64,000 nt of DNA from Phycisphaeraceae bacterium. Lineage in GTDB: Bacteria > Planctomycetota > Phycisphaerae > Phycisphaerales > UBA1924. The notes under the pieces were generated by a model that was given only the letters and a program-made list of their open reading frames with translations, was not told where the DNA came from and made no database searches. Positions 34,975-44,966 of the stretch are shown piece after piece (position 1 is the stretch's first letter; every line of letters starts with the position of its first letter). The position numbers and the translations under genes were made by a program. The stretch spans positions 217,617-281,616 of the forward strand of contig JACKHE010000005.1 of the NCBI GenBank assembly GCA_020639135.1. Direction: 5' to 3'.

Positions 34975-35470
34975 CGTCTTCAGCCCCTTCTTGTGCGAGC
35001 ATCTTCTTCACCCGCTTGATGCCCTCTCGCGTGATCTTGTACTTCTTGCGAGCCTGCTTCGAGCTTCCGCTTTTGCTCGTCTGGATAACGAGACGGGGGC
35101 TCTTGTTCATCGCGTTACCGAAAGCCCTTGTGACGTTGCTCACTGCGTGGCCAAGGTTCTTGAGGTGCTTGTTGACCGCAGCCGACTCGAAATCCTCCTC
35201 CCCTTCGATTACCTGCAGCCAATAGCCGACAACAACCGCTCGGTCGGAATCTGTGGTTGGATTCGCGGCGTCAAAGAACTCACCGATGTTGTCGAATTCC
35301 TCCGGGGGAGACATCGGTGCCGCCCCGCGCGCAGGCGGGCGTGTCGTGTTGCCGGCCGATCCGCTATACCGGGTATTGATATAGAGCAGCACGTTCACCC
35401 GCTGCTCTTCCTCCAACTGATCGAGTTCCTTCGCAATCGTCGCCATTGCCTTGATCTCGGGGTCGTCCAT
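34964..35470 (-). CDS. winged-helix-like protein of the insert (gene 1)
   Basis: 168 residues, first gene of the three. The N-terminus (IKAMATIAKELDQLEEEQRV) is a short helical hairpin, followed by a Pro-rich linker. The C-terminal domain, VVVGYWLQVIEGEEDFESAA, NKHLKNLGHAVSNVTRAF, LVIQTSKSGSSKQARKKYKI and TREGIKRVKKML, reads as a winged helix ending in the basic KQARKKYKxTxxG motif. It has a perfect Shine-Dalgarno (AAGGAG, 8 bases from ATG) and a TTGACT/TAGTGT promoter, unlike most host genes here. It is likely the operon's DNA-contacting member. No named family is recognised. Confidence 0.7.
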   Translation of the reverse strand: MDDPEIKAMATIAKELDQLEEEQRVNVLLYINTRYSGSAGNTTRPPARGAAPMSPPEEFDNIGEFFDAANPTTDSDRAVVVGYWLQVIEGEEDFESAAVNKHLKNLGHAVSNVTRAFGNAMNKSPRLVIQTSKSGSSKQARKKYKITREGIKRVKKMLAQEGAEDDAE

Positions 35471-35497
35471 GATTGGTCTCCTTAGGGCAACGCCGAA

Positions 35498-35527
35498 ACA
35501 CTACCCACACGAACCGCAAAGAGTCAA
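35498..35527 (-). promoter_or_regulatory. promoter of the three-gene insert
   Basis: On the minus strand TTGACT (35527-35522), an 18-base spacer and TAGTGT (35503-35498), 27 bases upstream of the first start codon at 35470. The Shine-Dalgarno AAGGAG is at 35483-35478. This is the most canonical promoter-plus-ribosome-binding-site combination in the window. Confidence 0.6.
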
Positions 35528-35579
35528 GTCAAGGGTCGTAATTTTATGCACCTATTGCCATCACCTCGCTTGGCGTGAC

Positions 35580-35669
35580 CTCATCGCGAGCGCGGGGCGA
35601 TCGCTGGGGATCGCGGCGCCGACCGACGCGCAGCGGGCGCTGAAGTTGCTTGGGAGCAGTGAGGTTTAG
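35580..35669 (+). pseudogene. C-terminal remnant of a second hook-IN-type gene
   Basis: The frame reads LIASAGRSLGIAAPTDAQRA then LKLLGSSEV and a stop. It matches the C-terminus of the intact gene (LIAEAGRSLGITAPTDAERA, LELLGG) at both protein and DNA level. Upstream of 35580 the DNA is AT-rich insert sequence, so there is no start for it. Confidence 0.65.
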
Positions 35670-35760
35670 CGGCGCTGGTGGGTTGATATCCGAGCCTTCG
35701 CTGCGCTCAGACTCGGCGTCCAGGGCTCCTCAGACTTGGTGTCCAAGAAGGCAGGTGCAA

Positions 35761-36693
35761 TCAGTCCAGCCTGACCAACTCCTTGAACGCCGCGAGGCGG
35801 TCTTCCAGTTCCTGCTTCGTCAGCTTCGCCAGGCGGTCCAGGCTGAAGGCCTCGACGGTGAAGCTGGCGATGACCGTGCCATAGGCCAGGCCCTGGCGGA
35901 TCATCTCGAAGGTGACGGGCTCATCGCCGAAGTGCTGCTCGGCGTGGGTGCGCGCGATGTGGCCCATCAGTCCGCCGCCGAAGCTGTCGCCGGCGCCGGT
36001 GGGGTCGTGGACGGTCTCGGTGGGGTACGCCGGGAGCGCGGCGACGCCGTCGCGGTGGACGAGCAGGCAGCCGTGCTCGCCCTTCTTGATGACGGCGAAG
36101 GTCGGTCCCAGGTCGAGGATCGCCTTGCCGGCGGTGAGCGGGTTGGGGTGGCCGGTCAGGAGCGCGGCCTCCTGGTCGTTGAGCACGACGCCGTCCACCT
36201 GCCGCAGCAGCGCGAGCAGCTCGACCCGGGCGGTGTCGATCCAGAGGTCCATCGTGTCCACGACGGCGATGGTGCGGTCGGGGAATCCGCTGAGCAGGTC
36301 CGCCTGCACGCTCGGGTGGGAGTTGGCGAGGAAGACGTACCGGGAGTCTCGGTACTCCTGCGGCGTCATGGGCGGCGCCTCGGCCAGGACGCCGAGTTCG
36401 GTGAAGAGCGTCTCGCGGACGTTCCAGTCCTCGTGGTACTTGCCGCCCCAGGCGAAGGTCTTGCTGCCGTTGCGGGTCTCGAGGCCCTGGACGCAGACGT
36501 TGGGGAAGCGGGCGAGGGTCGTCCGGGCGTGGTCATCGAAATCACCACCGACGGCGGCGACCATCCGCACCGGCGCGAAGAAGCTGGCCGCGGCGGCGAA
36601 GTACGTGCACGAGCCGCCGAGCACCTGCTCGGCCTTGCCGTAGGGCGTCTCGATGGTGTCGATCCCGATGGTTCCGGTGACGATCAGCGGCAT
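35761..36693 (-). CDS. PfkB-family carbohydrate/nucleoside kinase
   Basis: Ribokinase-fold kinase, 310 residues. The N-terminal phrase LIVTGTIGIDTIETP and the GG motif VLGGSCTYFAAAAS fit the family. The C-terminal signature is VHDPTGAGDSFGGGLMG with the catalytic Asp and the anion hole GAGD. The substrate is unknown: adenosine, sugar or sugar phosphate are possible, and the acceptor region is not diagnostic. No sugar transport genes adjoin. It is divergent from gltX by 112 bases. Confidence 0.88.
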   Translation of the reverse strand: MPLIVTGTIGIDTIETPYGKAEQVLGGSCTYFAAAASFFAPVRMVAAVGGDFDDHARTTLARFPNVCVQGLETRNGSKTFAWGGKYHEDWNVRETLFTELGVLAEAPPMTPQEYRDSRYVFLANSHPSVQADLLSGFPDRTIAVVDTMDLWIDTARVELLALLRQVDGVVLNDQEAALLTGHPNPLTAGKAILDLGPTFAVIKKGEHGCLLVHRDGVAALPAYPTETVHDPTGAGDSFGGGLMGHIARTHAEQHFGDEPVTFEMIRQGLAYGTVIASFTVEAFSLDRLAKLTKQELEDRLAAFKELVRLD

Positions 36694-36792
36694 GGTCGGC
36701 GGCTCCGGTCAGAGGTTGAAAGCGGTTGGCGCCAGAGTGTATGCGCGGCGGCCCGGTTCAGCGTCGTTGATGCGGATTGTCGTGCCCGCTGG

Positions 36793-36798
36793 TACGCT
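36793..36798 (+). promoter_or_regulatory. -10-like box, leaderless type, gltX
   Basis: TACGCT, 7 bases before the ATG at 36806. No Shine-Dalgarno. Confidence 0.35.
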
Positions 36799-36805
36799 TG
36801 ATCCC

Positions 36806-38509
36806 ATGACGACGCCAAAGGCCATCGTGACCCGGTTCGCCCCCAGCCCTACGGGGCGGCTGCATGTCGGCGGCGCCCGGACGGCGCTCTTCTGCTGGGC
36901 GCTGGCGCGGCAGGCGAATCTCAGCAACCCCGGCTCCGGCGCCTTCATCCTGCGCATCGAGGACACCGACCGCCTGCGCTCCAGCGACGCCTCGACGCGG
37001 CGCATCCTCGACGATCTCGCCTGGCTGGGCATCACCTGGGACGAGGGGCCCGAGCTGCGCACGTCTTCGGGCTTTGCCGGCGGCGGCGACCCCCGGGGTG
37101 TCGGCCCGTTCGAGCAGTCGGCCAGGTTCGAGATGGGCGAGTACGACAAGGTGGTGAACACGCTCCTCGACTCGGGCCGGGCGTACCACGCGTTCGAGAC
37201 ACCCGAGGAGCTGGCCGCGATGCGCGACGCGGCGATGAAGGCGAAGTGGCAGTTCCGGTACGACCGCTCGGCGCTTTCGATCCCGGAGGCCGAGCGCCGC
37301 CGGCGCGCCGAGTCGGGCGAGCCGCACGTCGTGCGATTCCTGATGGCGGACGAGGCGATCGAGTTCGACGACGAGATCCGGGGCCACGTGACGATCCAGC
37401 CGAGCGAGCTGGACGACTTCGTGATCCGCAAGGCGGACGGGTGGCCGACGTACCACCTGGCGGTCGTCGCCGATGACGAGGCGATGGGCGTGACGCACGT
37501 GATCCGTGGCGAGGAGCACCTGGCGAACACGCCGCGGCATGTGGCGCTGCAGAAGGCGCTGGGCTACCGGATCCCGACGTTCGCGCACCTGTCGCTGATC
37601 TTCAACCCCGACGGGTCGAAGATGTCCAAGCGCGACCGGGACAAGGCGGCGCGGCAGGCGTGCGAGAGCGCGGGGCTCGGGAGCTCCCCGGTGGAGATCC
37701 TTCCCGAGAGCGACTTCGAGCGTTGGATGAAGGACAAGCGGCAGGCGCTGGCGCCCGATCAGCTCGAGGCGATCGCGGACAAGCTGGACATCGAGCTCCC
37801 GGAGATCGACGTGTGCGACTTCGAGGCGGCGGGGTTCCTGCCCGAGACGCTCTGCAACTTCCTCTCGCTGCTGGGCTGGTCGCCGGGTGACGACATCGAG
37901 AAGTTTGACAACGAGTTCCTCGCGCAGCGGATCGCGTTGGGCCGGATGGTCAAGACCGCCGCGAAGTTCGACCGGAAGAAGCTGCTCTCGTTCAACACGG
38001 ACTCGATCACCGCCATGAGCGACGGGGAGTTCCACCGGAGGTGGCGCACGTGGTGCGAGCTGCACGACCACGCGGTGCTCAAGCGCCTCGACGCGGGGCA
38101 GGTGGAGCTTCTGGCGGCGGCGCTGCGGCCGCGGTGCAAGACGCTGCGCGAGGCCGCGGTTTCGGCGCGGTTCGCGCTGGTCGGCGCCGAGGCGATCCGC
38201 TTCGACGAGAAGGCGGTCCAGAAGACGCTGCTCAAGGACGATGGCGAGGGGCTCGGCGTGCTGCGCGGGATCCGCGGCCGGATCGAGGCGATGACCGAGT
38301 TCACCTGCGACGCGATCAACGAGCTGGTCAAGGCGTACTCGGAATCCGCGGGCGTGGGGATGGGCAAGGTCGCCCAGCCGCTGCGCGTGGCGCTGACGGG
38401 TTCGACGGTGAGCCCGCCGATCGACGCGACCCTGGCCGTGCTGGGCAAGGTCCAGGTCCTGACGCGGATCGACCGCTGCCTGAAGGAGTGCGCTGTCCAG
38501 GCATCATGA
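36806..38509 (+). CDS. gltX: glutamate--tRNA ligase
   Basis: Full-length GluRS, 567 residues from ATG 36806 (MTTPKAIVTRFAPSPTG). HIGH-type motif PSPTGRLHVGGARTA; the family phrase FILRIEDTDRLRS; KMSKS motif SKMSKRDRDKAA. The C-terminal anticodon-binding domain is present, unlike in the GluQ-like protein at 24744. There is an insertion of some 30 residues around the KMSKS loop (ARQACESAGLGSSPVEILP) compared with E. coli. It charges tRNA-Glu; whether it also charges tRNA-Gln cannot be told here. The tRNA-Glu at 4244 is its substrate. Confidence 0.93.
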   Translation: MTTPKAIVTRFAPSPTGRLHVGGARTALFCWALARQANLSNPGSGAFILRIEDTDRLRSSDASTRRILDDLAWLGITWDEGPELRTSSGFAGGGDPRGVGPFEQSARFEMGEYDKVVNTLLDSGRAYHAFETPEELAAMRDAAMKAKWQFRYDRSALSIPEAERRRRAESGEPHVVRFLMADEAIEFDDEIRGHVTIQPSELDDFVIRKADGWPTYHLAVVADDEAMGVTHVIRGEEHLANTPRHVALQKALGYRIPTFAHLSLIFNPDGSKMSKRDRDKAARQACESAGLGSSPVEILPESDFERWMKDKRQALAPDQLEAIADKLDIELPEIDVCDFEAAGFLPETLCNFLSLLGWSPGDDIEKFDNEFLAQRIALGRMVKTAAKFDRKKLLSFNTDSITAMSDGEFHRRWRTWCELHDHAVLKRLDAGQVELLAAALRPRCKTLREAAVSARFALVGAEAIRFDEKAVQKTLLKDDGEGLGVLRGIRGRIEAMTEFTCDAINELVKAYSESAGVGMGKVAQPLRVALTGSTVSPPIDATLAVLGKVQVLTRIDRCLKECAVQAS

Positions 38510-38535
38510 GCCGGGCGAGATCAGGCCGGGCGTGA

Positions 38536-38904
38536 TCAGAGGGGCCGGTACGTCGCCTCGCACCCCGGCGCCTCTCCGATGCGCACGAACGCGAGCGACA
38601 CGCCCTCCGGGAGCATCGGGATCATCGACATCGCGATGTGCCGGGCGACGTGCTCGGCGGTCGGGTTGACATCGTTGAAGGGCGCGATCTCGTTGAGGTT
38701 CCCGTTGCGGAAGGGGGCGACGATCGACGCCAGGCTCGCCTCGAGCGCGTGGAAGTCGCAGACGAGGCCCTCATCGTCGAGCGACTCGGCGGTGACCTGG
38801 ACGACGACCGACCAGTCGTGGCCGTGCAGGGGCTCGGGCTCGCCGGCGATTCGGATCGAGTGCGCGGCGGAAAAGGTCGTGCGGATGGTCAGGTCGTAGG
38901 GCAT
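38536..38904 (-). CDS. QueD/6-pyruvoyl-tetrahydropterin synthase-like protein
   Basis: 122 residues. The T-fold zinc-binding histidines are visible in RTTFSAAHSI and PLHGHDWSVVVQV, with PTAEHVARHIA and EAPGCEATYRP as the C-terminal family motifs. The catalytic Cys that usually precedes LHGH in QueD is absent (EPEPLHGH), as is the usual LDH-LN motif (FRNGNLNEI instead). It may therefore be a PTPS-family variant with a different reaction, or still QueD. It converges with gltX (26 bases) and is divergent from glmM. Confidence 0.8.
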   Translation of the reverse strand: MPYDLTIRTTFSAAHSIRIAGEPEPLHGHDWSVVVQVTAESLDDEGLVCDFHALEASLASIVAPFRNGNLNEIAPFNDVNPTAEHVARHIAMSMIPMLPEGVSLAFVRIGEAPGCEATYRPL

Positions 38905-38961
38905 CGTTGCGGCTAGTCTAGGGCGTGCCGCGATCGCGGTTGATTCTTCATTGGAGTTCCG

Positions 38962-40347
38962 ATGTCCACCACCGCCCCGCTCATGGTCACCGTCAGCGGC
39001 CTGCGAGGGATCGCCGGCCAGAGCCTCACCGAGGGCGTCATCGGCCGCCACCTCGGCGCCTTCGTGTCGATCCTCCGTGAACGCAGCGCGCAGCCCCGGG
39101 TCGTGATCGGCCGCGACGGTCGCGCCGGAGGCGAAGCGATCCTGAGGATGGCGATCGACGGGCTGCTCGAGGCGGGGTGCGACGCCGTGAATCTCGACGT
39201 CGCGATGACCCCGAGCGTCGGGCTGATGACCCGGCGCCTGGGCGCCGACGGCGGCGTCGTTATCACCGCCAGCCACAACCCGGGGCAATGGAACGGGATC
39301 AAGTGCCTCGACGCCACCGGCGCCGCGCTGCCCCCCGAGGAAGCGGCGCGGCTGGTGCAGGCGTTCCACGACGGGGCGGAGTCCGGGCCGGGACGGTCCG
39401 GCTCGCTTGAAGAGAATCCCGACGCGGCGCGGATCCACGCTGATGTTGTGCTGGAGGCGATCGCCGGGATCATCCCGATCGATCGCATCCGCGAGCGCCG
39501 GTTCCGGGTCGTGCTCGATTCCGTCAACGCCTCGGGGCGGATCGCGGGCCCGATGCTGCTCGACGCGCTGGGCTGCGAGCTGACGCACCTGGGCGCGTCC
39601 GACAGCGGCGTCTTCGAGCATCCGCCGGAGCCCACCGAGGCGCACCTGGGCGGGCTGTGCGCGAAGGTCCGCGACGCCGGCGCCGACATCGGGTTTGCGC
39701 AGGATCCCGACGCCGACCGGCTGGCGATCCTCGACGAGCGTGGCGCCTACATCGGCGAGGAGCACACGCTGGTCCTCGCGGCCCGGGCGCTGTTCGGCGC
39801 CGATCCGGCAAGGGCGCCGAGGGTCGCGGTGAACCTGTCCACGAGCCGGATGATCGATGATTTCCTGACGGAGATCGGCGGCGAGGTCGTGCGCACGCCG
39901 GTGGGGGAGGCGAACGTCGTCGCCGGGATGCGCCGGGAGGCGTGCCAACTCGGCGGCGAGGGCAACGGCGGGGTGATCTGGCCCCGCGTGGTCGAGATCC
40001 GCGATTCGCTGGGCGCGATGGGGCTGGTCCTGGCGCTGCTGGCGCGAACGGGATCTCCGTTGTCGGGGATCGTCGCGTCGTACCCCTCGTACGCGATCGT
40101 CAAGCGCAAGGTGGACACGCGCGAGGGCCTGGCGCCCACCGCGGTTGCGGCGATCGAGGCGAGGTATCGGGATCAGCGGCTGGACACGAGCGACGGCGTG
40201 CGGGTGGACTTTGAATCAACGCGTTCGTGGCTGCACGTCCGGGCGAGCAACACCGAGCCGATCATGCGGCTCATCGCCGAGGCGCCGGACACGCCGACCG
40301 CCGAGGCGATCCTCGACGAGGCGGGGGCGGAGATCGCGGCGTTGTAA
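38962..40347 (+). CDS. glmM: phosphoglucosamine mutase (GlmM/phosphohexomutase family)
   Basis: 461 residues. The phosphoserine is Ser104 in VVITASHNPGQWNGIKCLD. The metal loop is GFAQDPDADRLAILDERG, the sugar-binding loop is LGGEGNGGVIWPRV, and the phosphate-binding loop is VRASNTEPIMRLIAEAP. The GEGNGGVI version is that of archaeal-type phosphoglucosamine mutases and of phosphomannomutases, so glucosamine-6-P to glucosamine-1-P is likely but not certain. Shine-Dalgarno GGAG upstream of the ATG. Confidence 0.85.
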   Translation: MSTTAPLMVTVSGLRGIAGQSLTEGVIGRHLGAFVSILRERSAQPRVVIGRDGRAGGEAILRMAIDGLLEAGCDAVNLDVAMTPSVGLMTRRLGADGGVVITASHNPGQWNGIKCLDATGAALPPEEAARLVQAFHDGAESGPGRSGSLEENPDAARIHADVVLEAIAGIIPIDRIRERRFRVVLDSVNASGRIAGPMLLDALGCELTHLGASDSGVFEHPPEPTEAHLGGLCAKVRDAGADIGFAQDPDADRLAILDERGAYIGEEHTLVLAARALFGADPARAPRVAVNLSTSRMIDDFLTEIGGEVVRTPVGEANVVAGMRREACQLGGEGNGGVIWPRVVEIRDSLGAMGLVLALLARTGSPLSGIVASYPSYAIVKRKVDTREGLAPTAVAAIEARYRDQRLDTSDGVRVDFESTRSWLHVRASNTEPIMRLIAEAPDTPTAEAILDEAGAEIAAL

Positions 40348-40355
40348 CGCGGGGC

Positions 40356-41846
40356 TCAGTTCCCGAAGTTGCTCAGGAGGATGCCGAGGTCGGCGGTGTC
40401 CACCTCGCAGTCGCCGTTGATGTCGGCGATGCGCGACGAGGTCCCGAAGGCGCCGAGCATCTGGCCCAGGTCCGCGGTGTCCACGACGCCGTCGTTGTTG
40501 AGGTCGGCGACGACCACCGTCTCGATGCGCACGCGCGCCAGCGGGTCGCCCAGCATGGTCTGCTGCCAGCTCAGGGCGGGCAGCGCGGAGTAGAACGCCT
40601 CGGCCCAGGTCAGGCCGTTGAGATACAGGTTGTCGGTGATGATCTCGAGATCGGGGAGCGAGAAGGAGTAGGGCTCGGCGACGTTGCCGAAGGTGAACGT
40701 CCCGCCGGCGGGGAAGAATTCGAGCGCCTGGCCCTGCCCCTGCCGGGGCATGCCGTTGAGGATGCTGTTGCCGCTGAAGGACTCGTACGCGAGCATCACC
40801 GCCGCGGGATGGATGTCGGGGTAGAGCGAGAGGTACGTCGCGACTCCCGGGGGGTCGTCGCCGCAGCCGCCGGCATCGTGGTTCTCGCCGTAGGTCCCGA
40901 AGACGAGCAGGGGGAGCGCGGGGTCGGCGAGCTCGCCCTGCTCGATGAAGTCGGCGGTCTGGTCGTGCGTGGCGACGACGCCGAGGTCGATCATGTTGTC
41001 AACGACCCGCTCGAAGTCGTCGTGGCTCGTGCCGATGGCCTGGCCGTATCGGTCGTCGTCGAGCTGGTCGGCGCAGGCGTACTCGTCGAGCAGCGCCTGG
41101 ACCTGCGCGGGGAGGAAGCTCGGGGCGTCGGAGCGGTCGAGCAGCGCGGCGATCTCCTCCAGCGCGGTGGTCGTCGCTCCGGGCGCTGAATCGACCCGGC
41201 ACACGAGGTAGAAATCCCCGGGCGTCAGGCCGGTGATTACATGCGCGCCGGCGCCGGAGAGGGTGAACCCGCGCTGGGTCTGGATCTGCGAGCGATCGAA
41301 GGACGAGATCGGCTCGTTGATCCTGCGGTGATACGGGTTGTCCACCATGCCCCAGTGCCGGAACTCGGTGATGCCCGAGGAGGGCTGCTCGAGGTCCTGC
41401 TGCAGGAGCGTCAGCTCCGATTCGACGCTCACGTACGACGAGATCGGGAACGTAGACATCTCGTTCTGCCCGAAAACCCGCGCCGGCAGCCCGCGCGTCG
41501 TCACGATGCAGATGATGTGCTGCGCCATCGGCGTCCCGTCGGGGAGCGTGGCGCTGTTGAGGTAGTCCAGCACCGGCTGGCGGATTGTTGACAGGTACAG
41601 GCTGCGGCTGATGTCCACGACGTTGTACGTCAGCGCCAGGTCGAGCTCGTGCACGCCAGGATGGTGGGCGAGGTACAGGTCGCGGACCGCCTGCGACTCG
41701 ACCTTGTTCGAGTTCCACAGCAGCAGCGTGCGGTCCTCGGTGAGCCCGCAGCGGTCGCCGGCGTACGCGGCGGGCGACGACAGCGGAATCGCGGCGGCGG
41801 CGAGCAGGGCGCCGAGGGTCAGGGTTCGTTGATCGATTCGGGTCAT
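40356..41846 (-). CDS. TIGR03790-type secreted protein with dockerin repeats
   Basis: 496 residues from ATG 41846 (MTRIDQRTLTLGALLAAA), with a signal peptide ending near SPAAYAG. The body has the phrases of the TIGR03790 family: ALTYNVVDISRSLYLSTI, TTRGLPARVFG, FSGNSILNG and AEAFYSALPALSWQQTMLGD. The C-terminus carries two dockerin-type calcium repeats, DLNNDGVVDTADLGQMLGAF and DINGDCEVDTADLGILLSNF. Such dockerin tails are frequent in Phycisphaerae. Catalytic function is unknown. It converges with glmM, 8 bases apart. Confidence 0.87.
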   Translation of the reverse strand: MTRIDQRTLTLGALLAAAAIPLSSPAAYAGDRCGLTEDRTLLLWNSNKVESQAVRDLYLAHHPGVHELDLALTYNVVDISRSLYLSTIRQPVLDYLNSATLPDGTPMAQHIICIVTTRGLPARVFGQNEMSTFPISSYVSVESELTLLQQDLEQPSSGITEFRHWGMVDNPYHRRINEPISSFDRSQIQTQRGFTLSGAGAHVITGLTPGDFYLVCRVDSAPGATTTALEEIAALLDRSDAPSFLPAQVQALLDEYACADQLDDDRYGQAIGTSHDDFERVVDNMIDLGVVATHDQTADFIEQGELADPALPLLVFGTYGENHDAGGCGDDPPGVATYLSLYPDIHPAAVMLAYESFSGNSILNGMPRQGQGQALEFFPAGGTFTFGNVAEPYSFSLPDLEIITDNLYLNGLTWAEAFYSALPALSWQQTMLGDPLARVRIETVVVADLNNDGVVDTADLGQMLGAFGTSSRIADINGDCEVDTADLGILLSNFGN

Positions 41847-41925
41847 GGCGCAGGTGTTCAATCGGTGACAGGGACGGTGGCCAATACAGCTTCCGACGCT
41901 CGAGAACCCCGCAGGGTCCATCGGT

Positions 41926-41931
41926 TATTCT
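41926..41931 (+). promoter_or_regulatory. -10-like box, leaderless type, DUF167 gene
   Basis: TATTCT, 5 bases before the ATG at 41937. Confidence 0.35.
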
Positions 41932-41936
41932 CCGGC

Positions 41937-42257
41937 ATGGGTCAACCCCCCTCATGGGCCAGAATCGGCGATGACGGCGTGATTCTGCTCCGGGTCAAGG
42001 CGGTCCCGGGAGCGAGGCGCGACGAGATCGCGGGGGTCCTGGGCGAGGGGGGGCAGGCGAGGCTGAAGATCCGCGTCAGCGCTCCGCCGGAGGGTGGCAA
42101 GGCGAACAAGGCGATCTGCAAGCTGGTGGCGACGGCGCTTGGTGTGAAGCCCCGAGACGTGAGAGTCGCTGCAGGTCAGACGAACCCGGAAAAAACGCTC
42201 CGCGTCGAGGGGATCGAGGCGGAGCGGTTGCTTCGGTTGCTGGAAGTACTCGAATGA
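41937..42257 (+). CDS. DUF167 (YggU-type) protein
   Basis: 106 residues, the whole length of the DUF167 domain: VILLRVKAVPGARRDEI, then LKIRVSAPPEGGKANKAICK and DVRVAAGQTNPEKTLRVEG. The motif AP--GKANKA is diagnostic. Function is unknown in bacteria. It ends 3 bases before ftsH, tail to tail. Confidence 0.9.
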   Translation: MGQPPSWARIGDDGVILLRVKAVPGARRDEIAGVLGEGGQARLKIRVSAPPEGGKANKAICKLVATALGVKPRDVRVAAGQTNPEKTLRVEGIEAERLLRLLEVLE

Positions 42258-42260
42258 GGT

Positions 42261-44297
<2,037 letters not shown>

Positions 44298-44429
44298 CGC
44301 GGCTCCTTCGATTCGTCCGTTCAGTCCGTTGCCAACACCGCCCCGGCGCCTTGGATGACCGGAGCCGGGCGGGAGATTCCCTTCAAGACACAGTAGCCCG
44401 AGATGCGGGGCCGGGTTCGCCGGGCGGGA

Positions 44430-44966
44430 TCACCACTGATCCCGGAGTTCCGCGACGAGCCCCTGCGCCACGCTCGTGATGGCCCCTTCCTCGCCGATCC
44501 GGGTCCGCTCGGCGGCGCCCGGTGTGGGGATGTACGTCCCGGCGCCCCGGAAGTTCCGCCGCGCGAGGATCGTCTTCCCGCTGCGGTTGTCCCGCCACTG
44601 GAAGTCCACGACGATCTCGATCGCCATCTCCTGCCCCAGCCCGCTGTCGCGGTTGACGCTCAGCTGTCTGCGGCGCACCGATCTGATCACGCCGGTGATC
44701 GTGGTGTCGGCGTCCGACGAGGACGTCACCGAGTAGGGGGAGACCCGGTTGAGCTCCTTCGCCAGCGCCTCGGCGAGCCTCGCCTCGACGCCCTGCTCGA
44801 AGGTCCGGTTCTCGAAGAGCGGCGTCGAGACCGAGCGGATGTCCCGACGGAATCCCGAATCGAAGACGTAGCCCTCGCTCGAGCTGATCGCGCAGCCGGC
44901 CATCGGCGTCAGCGCGACACCCAGCGTCAGCAACGCGAAGCGCGCAGCCAGTGCGGGGCGCCTCAT
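44430..44966 (-). CDS. LptE-like outer-membrane lipoprotein
   Basis: 178 residues from ATG 44966. The N-terminal signal has a lipobox (LTPMAGCAIS). The mature part fits the LptE fold: FDSGFRRDIRSVSTPLFENR and TFEQGVEARLAEALAKEL, then a run of strands with ADTTITGVIRSVRRRQLSV and GTYIPTPGAAERTRIG. LptE with LptD inserts LPS in the outer membrane. The start overlaps the stop of the upstream TPR gene by ATGA, so the two are translated together. The gene symbol is withheld because this family is highly divergent. Confidence 0.75.
   Translation of the reverse strand: MRRPALAARFALLTLGVALTPMAGCAISSSEGYVFDSGFRRDIRSVSTPLFENRTFEQGVEARLAEALAKELNRVSPYSVTSSSDADTTITGVIRSVRRRQLSVNRDSGLGQEMAIEIVVDFQWRDNRSGKTILARRNFRGAGTYIPTPGAAERTRIGEEGAITSVAQGLVAELRDQW

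Noticed and set aside
33739..35470. Insert as an IS element or integron cassette
   Set aside because: None of the three proteins has transposase or integrase motifs. The imperfect inverted repeat at 33682-33720 is only at one end, and no direct repeat flanks the insert.
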